Source: Betaproteobacteria bacterium | Lineage (GTDB): Bacteria > Pseudomonadota > Gammaproteobacteria > Burkholderiales > SG8-41 | Length of the DNA: 59,517 nt | NCBI GenBank assembly: GCA_025356695.1 | Contig: JANXSE010000095.1 | Location: forward strand, 1-59,517 | Direction: 5' to 3' | Shown: piece after piece, positions 48,824 to 56,989 of the stretch | Layout of the letters: each line of letters starts with the position of its first letter | Numbering within the stretch: the first letter of the stretch is position 1 | The notes under the pieces: model-generated | Told to the model about the DNA's origin: nothing | What the model saw: only the letters and a program-made list of their open reading frames with translations | Database searches by the model: none | Translations under genes and position numbers: made by a program

Positions 48824-49386
48824 TTGCCGTGCTCGCGTTCATCAGAAGCAACTGGCAGTTGATCGTGATCGGCTGTCTTGTGGTTGCCCTGCACTTAGCC
48901 AACGAAGGGCGCAAGGATGCCGTCAACGATCTGCGCACGTTCAAGGCTGAAGCGGCGCAGGCAGTTGCCGAGCATAAGGCCAAAGATGCCGAGGGCGCGC
49001 TGGCCGACAGGGACTTCCAAGATCAACAGGAGAAATCGCATGCAAGTCAAATGGCTGTTCTTACTACTTCTCTCGACGGTGTTGCTGTCCAGTTGCGGAA
49101 TGCTCAAAAAGGAAACGGTGGTAGCGGCGCCCTCGCGAAACCAGTTCGCGACATTGCCATCTGCGGCAACAACGCCGACGCCAACGGTAGACTATCAAGC
49201 GCTTTACAAAAAACACTCGGAGACATTGACGCAGTTGTTGGACGCACAGCGGCAGGAATTATCGAAAATCAGATCGGAATTGGACAAAGCATTGTCGCTC
49301 CAGCCGCCATCAAGCAACTCGAAGCCGCCGAGCTTCGAGAGTTCGCCATCCGGGGCAACAAAGTAAACGCTGTTCCAACGCCGTAG
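48820..49386 (+). CDS. Inner-membrane spanin (Rz-like, 188 aa)
   Basis: Starts in a 4-nt overlap. Single N-terminal TM (residues ~5-24, FIRSNWQLIVIGCLVVALHL) followed by coiled-coil-like helix to ~75 and a C-terminal helical region. Contains the lipoprotein spanin gene in the +2 frame. Disrupts the outer membrane together with it at the end of lysis. Confidence 0.75.
   Translation: MIAVLAFIRSNWQLIVIGCLVVALHLANEGRKDAVNDLRTFKAEAAQAVAEHKAKDAEGALADRDFQDQQEKSHASQMAVLTTSLDGVAVQLRNAQKGNGGSGALAKPVRDIAICGNNADANGRLSSALQKTLGDIDAVVGRTAAGIIENQIGIGQSIVAPAAIKQLEAAELREFAIRGNKVNAVPTP
49040..49366 (+). CDS. Outer-membrane spanin lipoprotein (Rz1-like, 108 aa), nested
   Basis: AGGAGAAATCGC precedes the ATG. 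Signal peptide MQVKWLFLLLLSTVLLSSC with lipobox L-S-S-C (Cys19) marks a lipoprotein. Then a Pro/Thr-rich linker and a helical segment (YKKHSETLTQLLDAQRQEL). Entirely inside the inner-spanin gene in another frame, the classic Rz/Rz1 arrangement. Confidence 0.75.
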   Translation: MQVKWLFLLLLSTVLLSSCGMLKKETVVAAPSRNQFATLPSAATTPTPTVDYQALYKKHSETLTQLLDAQRQELSKIRSELDKALSLQPPSSNSKPPSFESSPSGATK

Positions 49387-49394
49387 GAGATCGC

Positions 49395-51284
49395 ATGGGT
49401 CAAAGAATTTCAGAATTCGACACGTGGCAGGCCGGCTACAGCAACGCCATCGTCCAGATATTCATTGCAGGCACGACCGCGCTGGCACCGGTGTTCACCG
49501 ATGTCGCCTGCACCGTCGCGGCGGCAAATCCGCAAACCCTGATCAATCTCGCGTTGAACGGCTTCAACTACGGCAAATTCGCGCAGTCGATCTACACGAC
49601 ATCGAATTATTACCTGTTCATCAACTCGACCGATCAAACCGGCGTGATGTATGTGCCGATCACGTCGCTGACAGGGCAAGACATATCCGCAGCCGTCGCG
49701 ATTGCCACCGGTGCCCTGCAGTCCCGCTCAATGGCCGACTACATGGGCGAAGTGTTCAATGCGCGTAACTTCGGCGTATTGGGTGCCGTAGGCACCGTGG
49801 GTGCCAGCGCTGTCACTAACACCACTACCATACAGGCGGCGATCAATGCGTGCGCGGCCGTTGGCGGCGGGCGCGTCATCATCCCGGAAGGCGCGTATGC
49901 CTTCAATCAGTTGAACGTGCCAACCGGTGTCCTGCTTGCGGGCAAGAGCCGGTTGGCTACCGTCATTCAAAGCACGGTCGCCGGCAACGTCATAACCCTG
50001 CAGGGCGCACGCGCCGGGCTCGCCGACATCACGCTCGACGGCGTCAATTTGCAGGCCAATTCGGTTGGCGTCTACAGCGTGGCGATCAGCGAAACGCGGT
50101 TTCTGGACTGCCTGATCAAACGGTTCAACGTGGGCATGCTATTCCGCGGCGGTCGCCGGGCGAATTGGGAAAACCTGTATATCGACAACTGCGCCATCGG
50201 TGCCCAATTGCAGGGCGACAAGGATGCCAACAATACCGGCACGGGCGACCAGTTCCGCAACAACCGCTGGTGTGGTGGACGGGTGTCCACTTGCACGACG
50301 ACAGGCGTGCAACTGAACTTCGTTGATCTCGCATGCTGGCACAATGCCATTGAAAACGTCGGTTTCGAGAATAATACCGGTGTCGGCCTGCAGTTGAACG
50401 GCTCGCGCCACTTCATCGGCAAAGAAATCTGGTGGTCGGGCAATGCCGGCAACTTGCTCGTGCAGGACGGCGTCAATCTGACCTACGTCCCGATCAATGT
50501 CGGCATCAACGTCTTGTTCCAAGGCGGCTCGATGGGCTCAGGCACGGTCGCCCTGCAAAATACCCTGCAGGAAATTTGCTTCGACCGCGTCGAGTTCGCC
50601 GGTGCCGCGATCACGCTCACGCAGCCGCTCAATCCGATTTTGATCAAGGACTGCATCGAAGATAGCGCGGTTACGATCACCGGCGACGGAACTAAGTGGT
50701 GCCGCCTCAAAAGCTGCTACGGCCAACTGCCGGCATCGTTCGGCACGACCACGGACGCCACGGTCACGAAGGCGTGGGGTGTTAATCTCACGCCGGGCCA
50801 GCGCTGCAATCTGCGCGCTATCGTGATCGGAAACGGCCGGAACACGATCGACTACTACGTGCAGCACATTGCGATCGCGGCTCACTTGCCGGGCTACACG
50901 CTGGCGTATCAAGCGCAGACGGCCGCCTTTACGACGGGCGACATCTTAACGGGTGCCACTTCCGGTGCCAAGGCGCGCATGACGGCAAACGCCAATGCGG
51001 GTGCCACGGGCACGTTTACCCTGCGCAGCATTACAGGCACGTTCGCCAATGGCGAGATCATCACGGGAGCGACCGGCGGCAGTGCATCGGTTAACGGTTT
51101 GATCGTGGTAACGGTCGCCGCCCTGCTCGGCGCGCCAATCATCCTGCAGACCGTTCAAACGTCGGACGGCACGTTCGCTGCCACGTTCGCCGTGAATCAG
51201 CAGGAAGTGCAGGTTACGGTCAAAGGGGCTGCCGCGAAATCGGTTGAGTGGACGATTGCCGTCGAATGCGAGTTGTCGCCGTGA
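49395..51284 (+). CDS. Tail spike with pectate-lyase-like beta-helix (629 aa)
   Basis: N-terminal ~110 residues share NPQTL...YGKFAQ.IYT with the fibre at 44282 (tail attachment). From ~123, FNARNFGVLGAVGT ... TIQAAINACAAVGGGRVIIPEGAY is the start of a pectate-lyase-type beta-helix running to ~470; such spikes bind or degrade surface polysaccharide. Residues ~514-570 hold the GATGTFTLRSITGTF module seen also at 41869. A catalytic pair is not evident. Confidence 0.75.
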   Translation: MGQRISEFDTWQAGYSNAIVQIFIAGTTALAPVFTDVACTVAAANPQTLINLALNGFNYGKFAQSIYTTSNYYLFINSTDQTGVMYVPITSLTGQDISAAVAIATGALQSRSMADYMGEVFNARNFGVLGAVGTVGASAVTNTTTIQAAINACAAVGGGRVIIPEGAYAFNQLNVPTGVLLAGKSRLATVIQSTVAGNVITLQGARAGLADITLDGVNLQANSVGVYSVAISETRFLDCLIKRFNVGMLFRGGRRANWENLYIDNCAIGAQLQGDKDANNTGTGDQFRNNRWCGGRVSTCTTTGVQLNFVDLACWHNAIENVGFENNTGVGLQLNGSRHFIGKEIWWSGNAGNLLVQDGVNLTYVPINVGINVLFQGGSMGSGTVALQNTLQEICFDRVEFAGAAITLTQPLNPILIKDCIEDSAVTITGDGTKWCRLKSCYGQLPASFGTTTDATVTKAWGVNLTPGQRCNLRAIVIGNGRNTIDYYVQHIAIAAHLPGYTLAYQAQTAAFTTGDILTGATSGAKARMTANANAGATGTFTLRSITGTFANGEIITGATGGSASVNGLIVVTVAALLGAPIILQTVQTSDGTFAATFAVNQQEVQVTVKGAAAKSVEWTIAVECELSP

Positions 51285-52729
51285 AGTGGGAAGATATCCC
51301 ATTGCAGAACAAGCTCTTTACCAACGTCGAGGAATCGGTGTTGCGTAATGGCAATGCGGCGATTGAAAATGCGTTCATCAACGAGGCGGGCGGCCATACC
51401 AAGTTTCCCGGCCTCAAGCTGTTTGCTACATTGAGCGGCAACCTGCCTGTTTACCTGCACGAATGGAAGCAAGACTTGATCGCGGTCACGGCCGGGCGTT
51501 TCTACAAACTCAATCCGCTCGGTGCCGCAAAAGACGTGACTGGCGTGCCGATCACGGGTGGCTTACGCGTGACGTTCGATCGCACGGACGATGAATTGGT
51601 CGCCGCCGCCGGTGCCGACATCATCCGCTTGGGCGCCGGCACGACAGAGCTATTGACGCCGGACGGCACGAGCCCGCAATCAACGCATGTCGGTTACATC
51701 GATTCGTTCTTGGTCGCCGTCGAGCGCTACAGCGGCCGTTTCTGGAATTCTGAGGCGACCGCGTTTCGTTCTTGGAATGGGCTTGACGTGTTCTCGGCCG
51801 ATGGCAAACCGGACGATATCAACGCGTTCATGGTGACGCCGTTCCGCGAACTGATACTGACCGGCATCGACTCGACAGAACAATTCGAGCGGTTGATCAA
51901 TGGCAACGTGCCGTTCTTCCGACGCTGGTCGGTCGGCGAAGGCTGTTGGGCACCTTACACCTTGATCTCCGAGGACAATGCAATCTGGTTCGTCAACAAG
52001 CGATTCGAATTCGTAAGGGCGTCAGGACAGACGTCGACGCCAGCATCCGACGACATCGCAACCGATCTCGAAACCATCATGACGCCGCCATCGAGCTATT
52101 CGTTCAGCCCGATCTCGGTAGACAATTGGGAAGGCGCGTGGGCGACGTCGCTGAACATTCAAGGCCAGAAATTAATTCTCTTGCAGATTCCGAACGCGAT
52201 CAACCCGTATGGCACACGCGGCGTGACGGGAATCCTCGATTACCGGGCGCACCGCTGGTCGAATCTTTACGGATGGGACACGGCGGCTGGATTGCCGACG
52301 CGCTGGCCGGGCTGGAGCTATTACGCCATGTGGGGACGCCACTTCGTCGGCGGCAATGGCGTCATCTACGAACTCGACTCCAATAGCTATGACAACGCCG
52401 GCACAGTGCAGCGCATGCTCGGGCGCACGGCGCATATTGACAAATGGGGTGAGTCGACGGTGTCGAACGTGCAATTGCGCGTGAAGCGCGGGCTTGCCAA
52501 TTCGAACAATGCGCGTTCCGTGATCGCTTTGCGTGCCATCAAGGACAATAAAACGGCGACGCGCTGGAAAGAAAAAGAGCTTGGCCGTTTCGGCGAGACC
52601 AGCATGGTCATTGATTTTGGTGGTATGGGCACAGCAAGAACGTGGCAGTTCGAGTATCGCCTGACCGATGCCGCGCAGGGCGAAGTCGTGCATATGCGCG
52701 CCGCCGTCGAGCCGATAGGAAGCTGGTAA
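51281..52729 (+). CDS. Tail accessory protein, P22 gp10-like (482 aa)
   Basis: GTG start overlaps the previous stop (GTGA). ENAFINEAGGHTKFPGLKLF and repeated beta motifs (YIDSFLVAVE.., ELILTGIDSTEQFERL) match P22 gp10-type packaged-DNA stabilisers. The length is also typical. Part of the tail hub that seals the portal. Confidence 0.7.
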   Translation: MKWEDIPLQNKLFTNVEESVLRNGNAAIENAFINEAGGHTKFPGLKLFATLSGNLPVYLHEWKQDLIAVTAGRFYKLNPLGAAKDVTGVPITGGLRVTFDRTDDELVAAAGADIIRLGAGTTELLTPDGTSPQSTHVGYIDSFLVAVERYSGRFWNSEATAFRSWNGLDVFSADGKPDDINAFMVTPFRELILTGIDSTEQFERLINGNVPFFRRWSVGEGCWAPYTLISEDNAIWFVNKRFEFVRASGQTSTPASDDIATDLETIMTPPSSYSFSPISVDNWEGAWATSLNIQGQKLILLQIPNAINPYGTRGVTGILDYRAHRWSNLYGWDTAAGLPTRWPGWSYYAMWGRHFVGGNGVIYELDSNSYDNAGTVQRMLGRTAHIDKWGESTVSNVQLRVKRGLANSNNARSVIALRAIKDNKTATRWKEKELGRFGETSMVIDFGGMGTARTWQFEYRLTDAAQGEVVHMRAAVEPIGSW

Positions 52730-53124
52730 TGGCTACGGTGGTGACTGGCTCGATCGCGCAGACCGACCTATTTGTGCCGCCGCCGCCGCGATTAAGCGGC
52801 AATGCGCAGCAGGATGTCATCGCTCTTTCTCAATGGTTCCAGCAGTTCTACAATTCGCAGGGGCTCGCCAACTACGACGTGGCTGGAAAGTTTGCGATTG
52901 CCGGAACCGATGTCAATTGCCTCGTGCCGTTCGCGAGCAATCGACAGCAACCGAATGCCAATTATTATGTCGTATTCGGCGTTGAATCGTTCGTCGGCAG
53001 CCCGCCGCTGTCTGCGTTGCAGATCACTAACGTCAACAAAACCAAGGAAGGCTTTACGGCGACAGTCAATAGCGCGCCGGGTGCCGGAAATTCCGTGACG
53101 ATCTCTTACAGCGTGAGGCGATAA
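52729..53124 (+). CDS. Small virion-region protein (131 aa)
   Basis: TAATG coupling to the gp10-like gene. Starts MATVVTGSIAQTDLFVPPPP and is beta-rich, with YYVVFGVESFVGSPPLSALQ. Tail or ejection accessory by position; no family recognised. Confidence 0.55.
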   Translation: MATVVTGSIAQTDLFVPPPPRLSGNAQQDVIALSQWFQQFYNSQGLANYDVAGKFAIAGTDVNCLVPFASNRQQPNANYYVVFGVESFVGSPPLSALQITNVNKTKEGFTATVNSAPGAGNSVTISYSVRR

Positions 53125-54335
53125 TGAGCCAAGTATTCAATCCGAAAAGCGGTCGGAACGAAGATTTTCGCTCGGGCAATTATTCTGATGACCCGAACCA
53201 AAACCCGAAGTCCGGCGGTGGCAGCGACTACAGTTTCGAAGCGCCCGGCTTCGAGGGCTACGACACGATGAATCCGCCGTCGATATCGCGCATTCGCGGT
53301 TTGTCGGACACGCGCTCGACCTCGCCGCAAAGCAATCTCAACCCTTCGACATCTGGCGCGATCGGTAGCGTTCCAAAGGGAACGACGGCGGGCTCAAGCA
53401 TCGGCAGTGCGGCATTGAGCGCGGGCGCGAAATATGGGCTCAATAAATTGGGCGGCCTGATCAGTGCGCGCAACAGTGCCAACGATAATGCAACCATATT
53501 CGACGGCAGCGTGCCGAGCAATTTTAATCCCAAAGACGGCATGGTCGGCATCGGCAAATTGACCGAGACACCGCCCGTGACAGGAACGCCACTGGAAGGC
53601 AATGGGCAGCGGTTCGAGGGCGCGCCGGCCGATAGCGCACCGACTGACGGCGGCGTATCGAAACTGAACGAGGGAAGCGATGCCAGCGCGGCCACAAATA
53701 CCGGGGGCGGCAGCGATGGTGTCTCTGCGACCCCGAGCACTGGAAGCGCTCCCGATCTAAGCGAAAACGGCGGATATGGGGATGGCGGGAATTATGGTGA
53801 CGCGGCGGACGGTGCCAGCACCGGCGTTAGCGACGGTCTCGGTCTCGCCGGAACTGCTTTGAATTTCGCGCAAAACGGAATCAACAGCAAATCCATCGGT
53901 AGCGCTGCGGGCGCAGCCATCGGTCAGGCATTGATTCCGATACCCATTGTTGGCGGCATCGTCGGCAGTGCCATCGGCAGTGCCATCGGCGGTCGCGTGA
54001 TCTGCACCGAACTCTTGCAACAGGGTTTAATGCAAAAAGATTTATACGAAGCGGATTGCAAGTATTCTCGCACGAACATTTCAGCGATCACGTTGCGCGG
54101 ATACCACTGGTGGGCAATCCCATTCGTGCGAAGCATGCGACGCTATAATTGGCTGACGCGCTGCGTCAGGCCGTTGGCGATCTGGCGAGCGAAAGACCTT
54201 GCCTTCCGGCTTGGTCAAGGCGACCGCTGCTGGAGAGGGCTCTGCGTGCGTTTGATCGGGGAGCCGATATGCTTTGTAATCGGCGTGTTCGTTGAAGAAC
54301 GCGACTTCACTGTTTTATATGAAGGGAGGGCTTAA
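53124..54335 (+). CDS. Internal virion/ejection protein with glycine-zipper helix (403 aa)
   Basis: First ~240 residues are Gly/Ser/Asn-rich and disordered-looking. Residues ~258-292 are an AxxGxxxG-type stretch (GSAAGAAIGQALIPIPIVGG) that may insert in a membrane. The C-terminal part (ICTELLQQGLMQKDLYEAD ... YHWWAIPFVRSMRRYNWL) is a conserved phage block. Sits in the ejection gene cluster; role inferred. Confidence 0.6.
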   Translation: MSQVFNPKSGRNEDFRSGNYSDDPNQNPKSGGGSDYSFEAPGFEGYDTMNPPSISRIRGLSDTRSTSPQSNLNPSTSGAIGSVPKGTTAGSSIGSAALSAGAKYGLNKLGGLISARNSANDNATIFDGSVPSNFNPKDGMVGIGKLTETPPVTGTPLEGNGQRFEGAPADSAPTDGGVSKLNEGSDASAATNTGGGSDGVSATPSTGSAPDLSENGGYGDGGNYGDAADGASTGVSDGLGLAGTALNFAQNGINSKSIGSAAGAAIGQALIPIPIVGGIVGSAIGSAIGGRVICTELLQQGLMQKDLYEADCKYSRTNISAITLRGYHWWAIPFVRSMRRYNWLTRCVRPLAIWRAKDLAFRLGQGDRCWRGLCVRLIGEPICFVIGVFVEERDFTVLYEGRA

Positions 54336-54994
54336 TGGACGCCATCAGTAGTGCCGCACCCGCGCCCAATCAAGTGCCGGCGCATTTGAGGCCCATCGTT
54401 GACCAGATGGGCGTCATCGAACACTGGATGGATAACGTGCTCGCGCAGTCGCCTCAAGGTCAGCAGATCGTGCGCGACTACGCCGAGACGGCGCCACTGG
54501 TAATGCAGGCGCTCGATGACGACCCGAACGTCATGAGCGTTGTCAACGAAATGATGACGAAATACATCATGCCGACGACGAACGCGATCAACGAGGGCGA
54601 TTACAAGACGGCGTTGCAGCGTTACTTCATGCTGATGCAGTATGCGAGCCAGTTCGCCGCTCGCCTGCAACAAGACCCCGAGGTCGAATCGATGCTCGAA
54701 CAAACTGCGAGCAAAGATCAGGCGATGGCCGAGAACCCCGGCGCCGTCGACGAATTGCTCGGGCAGGAGAGCACGTATAACCCGCAGGCGGAAGGTAACG
54801 CCGGCTCAACGGCGACGCAGCCTGCGGCCATGTCGAGCGCGCAACAATACTCGCCGCCGAATAACCCCGGCACTGTTGGTGCGCCCGCACCGCCGGCTGC
54901 CGTGGCGCCCGGTGGCGCGCCGACCGGCGGCGGTATGCCGATGCAGCCGCCGATGGCGTCGCCAATCTCGAAAATCAAGCGTAGGGGGCTTTAA
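54335..54994 (+). CDS. Internal virion-like protein (219 aa)
   Basis: TAATG coupling to the previous gene. Helical first half (PLVMQALDDDPNVMSVVNEMM), then a Pro/Gly/Ala-rich low-complexity tail. Ejection-cluster position. No family recognised. Confidence 0.55.
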   Translation: MDAISSAAPAPNQVPAHLRPIVDQMGVIEHWMDNVLAQSPQGQQIVRDYAETAPLVMQALDDDPNVMSVVNEMMTKYIMPTTNAINEGDYKTALQRYFMLMQYASQFAARLQQDPEVESMLEQTASKDQAMAENPGAVDELLGQESTYNPQAEGNAGSTATQPAAMSSAQQYSPPNNPGTVGAPAPPAAVAPGGAPTGGGMPMQPPMASPISKIKRRGL

Positions 54995-55710
54995 TGGCAC
55001 TCTTTGACGATTTTAATTGGGGCGATTTTCTGAACAGCCCGGCCGCGGCACAGATCGGCACGGCGGTCGGCGGAAGCATCATGTCGACCGTGGCGAACAA
55101 CAACGCCAAAAGAGATTATCAGGCCGGCCAGCAGGCCAATGTCGCTGCCATCAACAATGGGGCCAACTCGGCGATTGCCACCAACAATGCGACTGCGGAT
55201 ACGGCCGCCGATATCGCGGCACCCGCGATTCAGACGATGAAGCAGAATCTCTCGCGAGACCCGAATCAGTTGACGCCGCAGCAACAGATCAGCCTCGACG
55301 ATTCGCGGCGCTCGGCGATCAGAAGTATCTCGCCCGGACTCCGGGGCTCGGGGCGCGCCGTGGCAGCGATCAATGACGATCTCACGAACCGCACGAAGGC
55401 CAACTTCGTCGAGAAAAACCGGCAGACCCAACAGCATAATGCCGACGCCCTTGCGACGAATCAAGGTGCCGCTTATGCGGCACGCGGTAACGTGGCAACA
55501 CTACAGGCGAATGCTGGCGCCAACACGGGCAAAGCGATGGCTGATACCGGCGCTGTCAACGCCAACGCCGACACGGCAACGGGTTCGACGGCCGCGAGCA
55601 CATTGGGCTCGATCGGCTCGATCATCGCCAACGGCAACAAAGATCAAACGCGCAATAGTCGGTATCAGCAATACAAGTCTCAATCCGAAAACCCCAACGG
55701 GGGAGGGTGA
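54994..55710 (+). CDS. Internal virion-like protein (238 aa)
   Basis: TAATG coupling. Starts MALFDDFNWGDFLNSPAAAQ with a GGSIMSTVANNNAKRDYQAG segment; Asn/Ala/Gln-rich helical sequence as in P22-like ejection proteins. Probably packaged in the capsid and injected. Confidence 0.6.
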   Translation: MALFDDFNWGDFLNSPAAAQIGTAVGGSIMSTVANNNAKRDYQAGQQANVAAINNGANSAIATNNATADTAADIAAPAIQTMKQNLSRDPNQLTPQQQISLDDSRRSAIRSISPGLRGSGRAVAAINDDLTNRTKANFVEKNRQTQQHNADALATNQGAAYAARGNVATLQANAGANTGKAMADTGAVNANADTATGSTAASTLGSIGSIIANGNKDQTRNSRYQQYKSQSENPNGGG

Positions 55711-55711
55711 T

Positions 55712-56989
55712 ATGGAAGTCAACTTCATCAATAAAGACTTGGCAACGGAAGCGTTCGACAAAGGCCAAAAGCAATACGACGACAGACAGCGTCAGGAGGA
55801 GGCCGATTTCGAGAACAGACGACAGCGCGATCAAGCCGCTGGCGTCGACAAGGCGCTGCGCACAGGCATCGGTAAAATTTACGCCAAAGGTGCGACGCCC
55901 ACGGAAGCGGCACCGGCGACTAATCCCATGCCGGCAATCGTGGCACCCGAGCCGGGCACAATGCCGAAGATGCCGGTCACGGCAAACCCCATTACTTCGG
56001 TGCAACCGCGCCCGGCGTCTCCGCGCCCGCAGGTAGACGAAGGCGGCTTGATCAACACGATGGCAGCAACACCGGGCGGCGGCGCGACAGCGCTCGCCCT
56101 GCACGGCTCGAACGTCGCGTCGCAGCAGAAGGCGCACGACGAACGGCGCGCCGATCGCGACAAGGGCAGCGAGCTATACACGAAAGCGATGGCGACCGGC
56201 GATTGGGACACGGCAAAAATGATTGCCACGCAATATGCGCTGAATATCCCGCAGCAGTTGATGACCGACAAAAACTTCATGCTAGACCAGACGCGACTTG
56301 CATCGTTCGCGCATTCGAAGGGGCTTACGGGCGAACATTTGGTTGCCTTCATGCACGGTGCCATGACGGCCACGGGCACGCCGGAGGAGCGCATGCAGGC
56401 GGGCTGGAAGTCGGCCGCGGGCACGCTCAAGAAAACGGTGGAGACCAGCGGCGGCATTATGTCGGTCGACGCATCGGGCGTGCCGACACCGATGATGGGC
56501 AAGGATGGCAAGCCGCTGATGCCAGCGATCAAGACCAGCGTGCACGTGAACTCCGGCGGCGGCGAGAAAGACACGGCCGACATTCGGAATGCGAAATATC
56601 TCGTGAAGATCGGTGCCGCCAAAGACGAAAACGAAGCGTGGGGCATGGTGCGTCAAGTGAAAACAGACCCGAACGCCGAAGTAAAAATCGCTCGCAACCT
56701 GATGTCGAGCGCCAAGGACAAGATCGGTCGGCCGATTTACAAGACGCTCGATGAAGCGCTTGCGGCCGTGCGTAAAGGTGCGGCTGACGATGGCGCGCCG
56801 GCAGGAGAGCCCGGCGCCGCGCCGGCCATACCGAAGCCGTCAGCAGGCAAAGCACAACGCATACCGATCGGTGCCGATGGTCGACCCGATCAAACAAAAT
56901 TGCAAAACGGAGCAACCTACACGTTCAAGACGAAGGACGGCAAAGACGCGACCGGTAAATGGGACGCGACACAAAAACGGTTCCTGTAA
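55712..56989 (+). CDS. Internal virion protein before the giant gene (425 aa)
   Basis: GGGAGGGTG precedes the ATG. Acidic/basic helical N terminus (KGQKQYDDRQRQEEADFENR), then low-complexity Pro/Ala and a C-terminal half with KTLDEALAAVRKGA. Its stop shares the A with the giant protein start (TAATG). Ejection-related by context. Confidence 0.6.
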   Translation: MEVNFINKDLATEAFDKGQKQYDDRQRQEEADFENRRQRDQAAGVDKALRTGIGKIYAKGATPTEAAPATNPMPAIVAPEPGTMPKMPVTANPITSVQPRPASPRPQVDEGGLINTMAATPGGGATALALHGSNVASQQKAHDERRADRDKGSELYTKAMATGDWDTAKMIATQYALNIPQQLMTDKNFMLDQTRLASFAHSKGLTGEHLVAFMHGAMTATGTPEERMQAGWKSAAGTLKKTVETSGGIMSVDASGVPTPMMGKDGKPLMPAIKTSVHVNSGGGEKDTADIRNAKYLVKIGAAKDENEAWGMVRQVKTDPNAEVKIARNLMSSAKDKIGRPIYKTLDEALAAVRKGAADDGAPAGEPGAAPAIPKPSAGKAQRIPIGADGRPDQTKLQNGATYTFKTKDGKDATGKWDATQKRFL

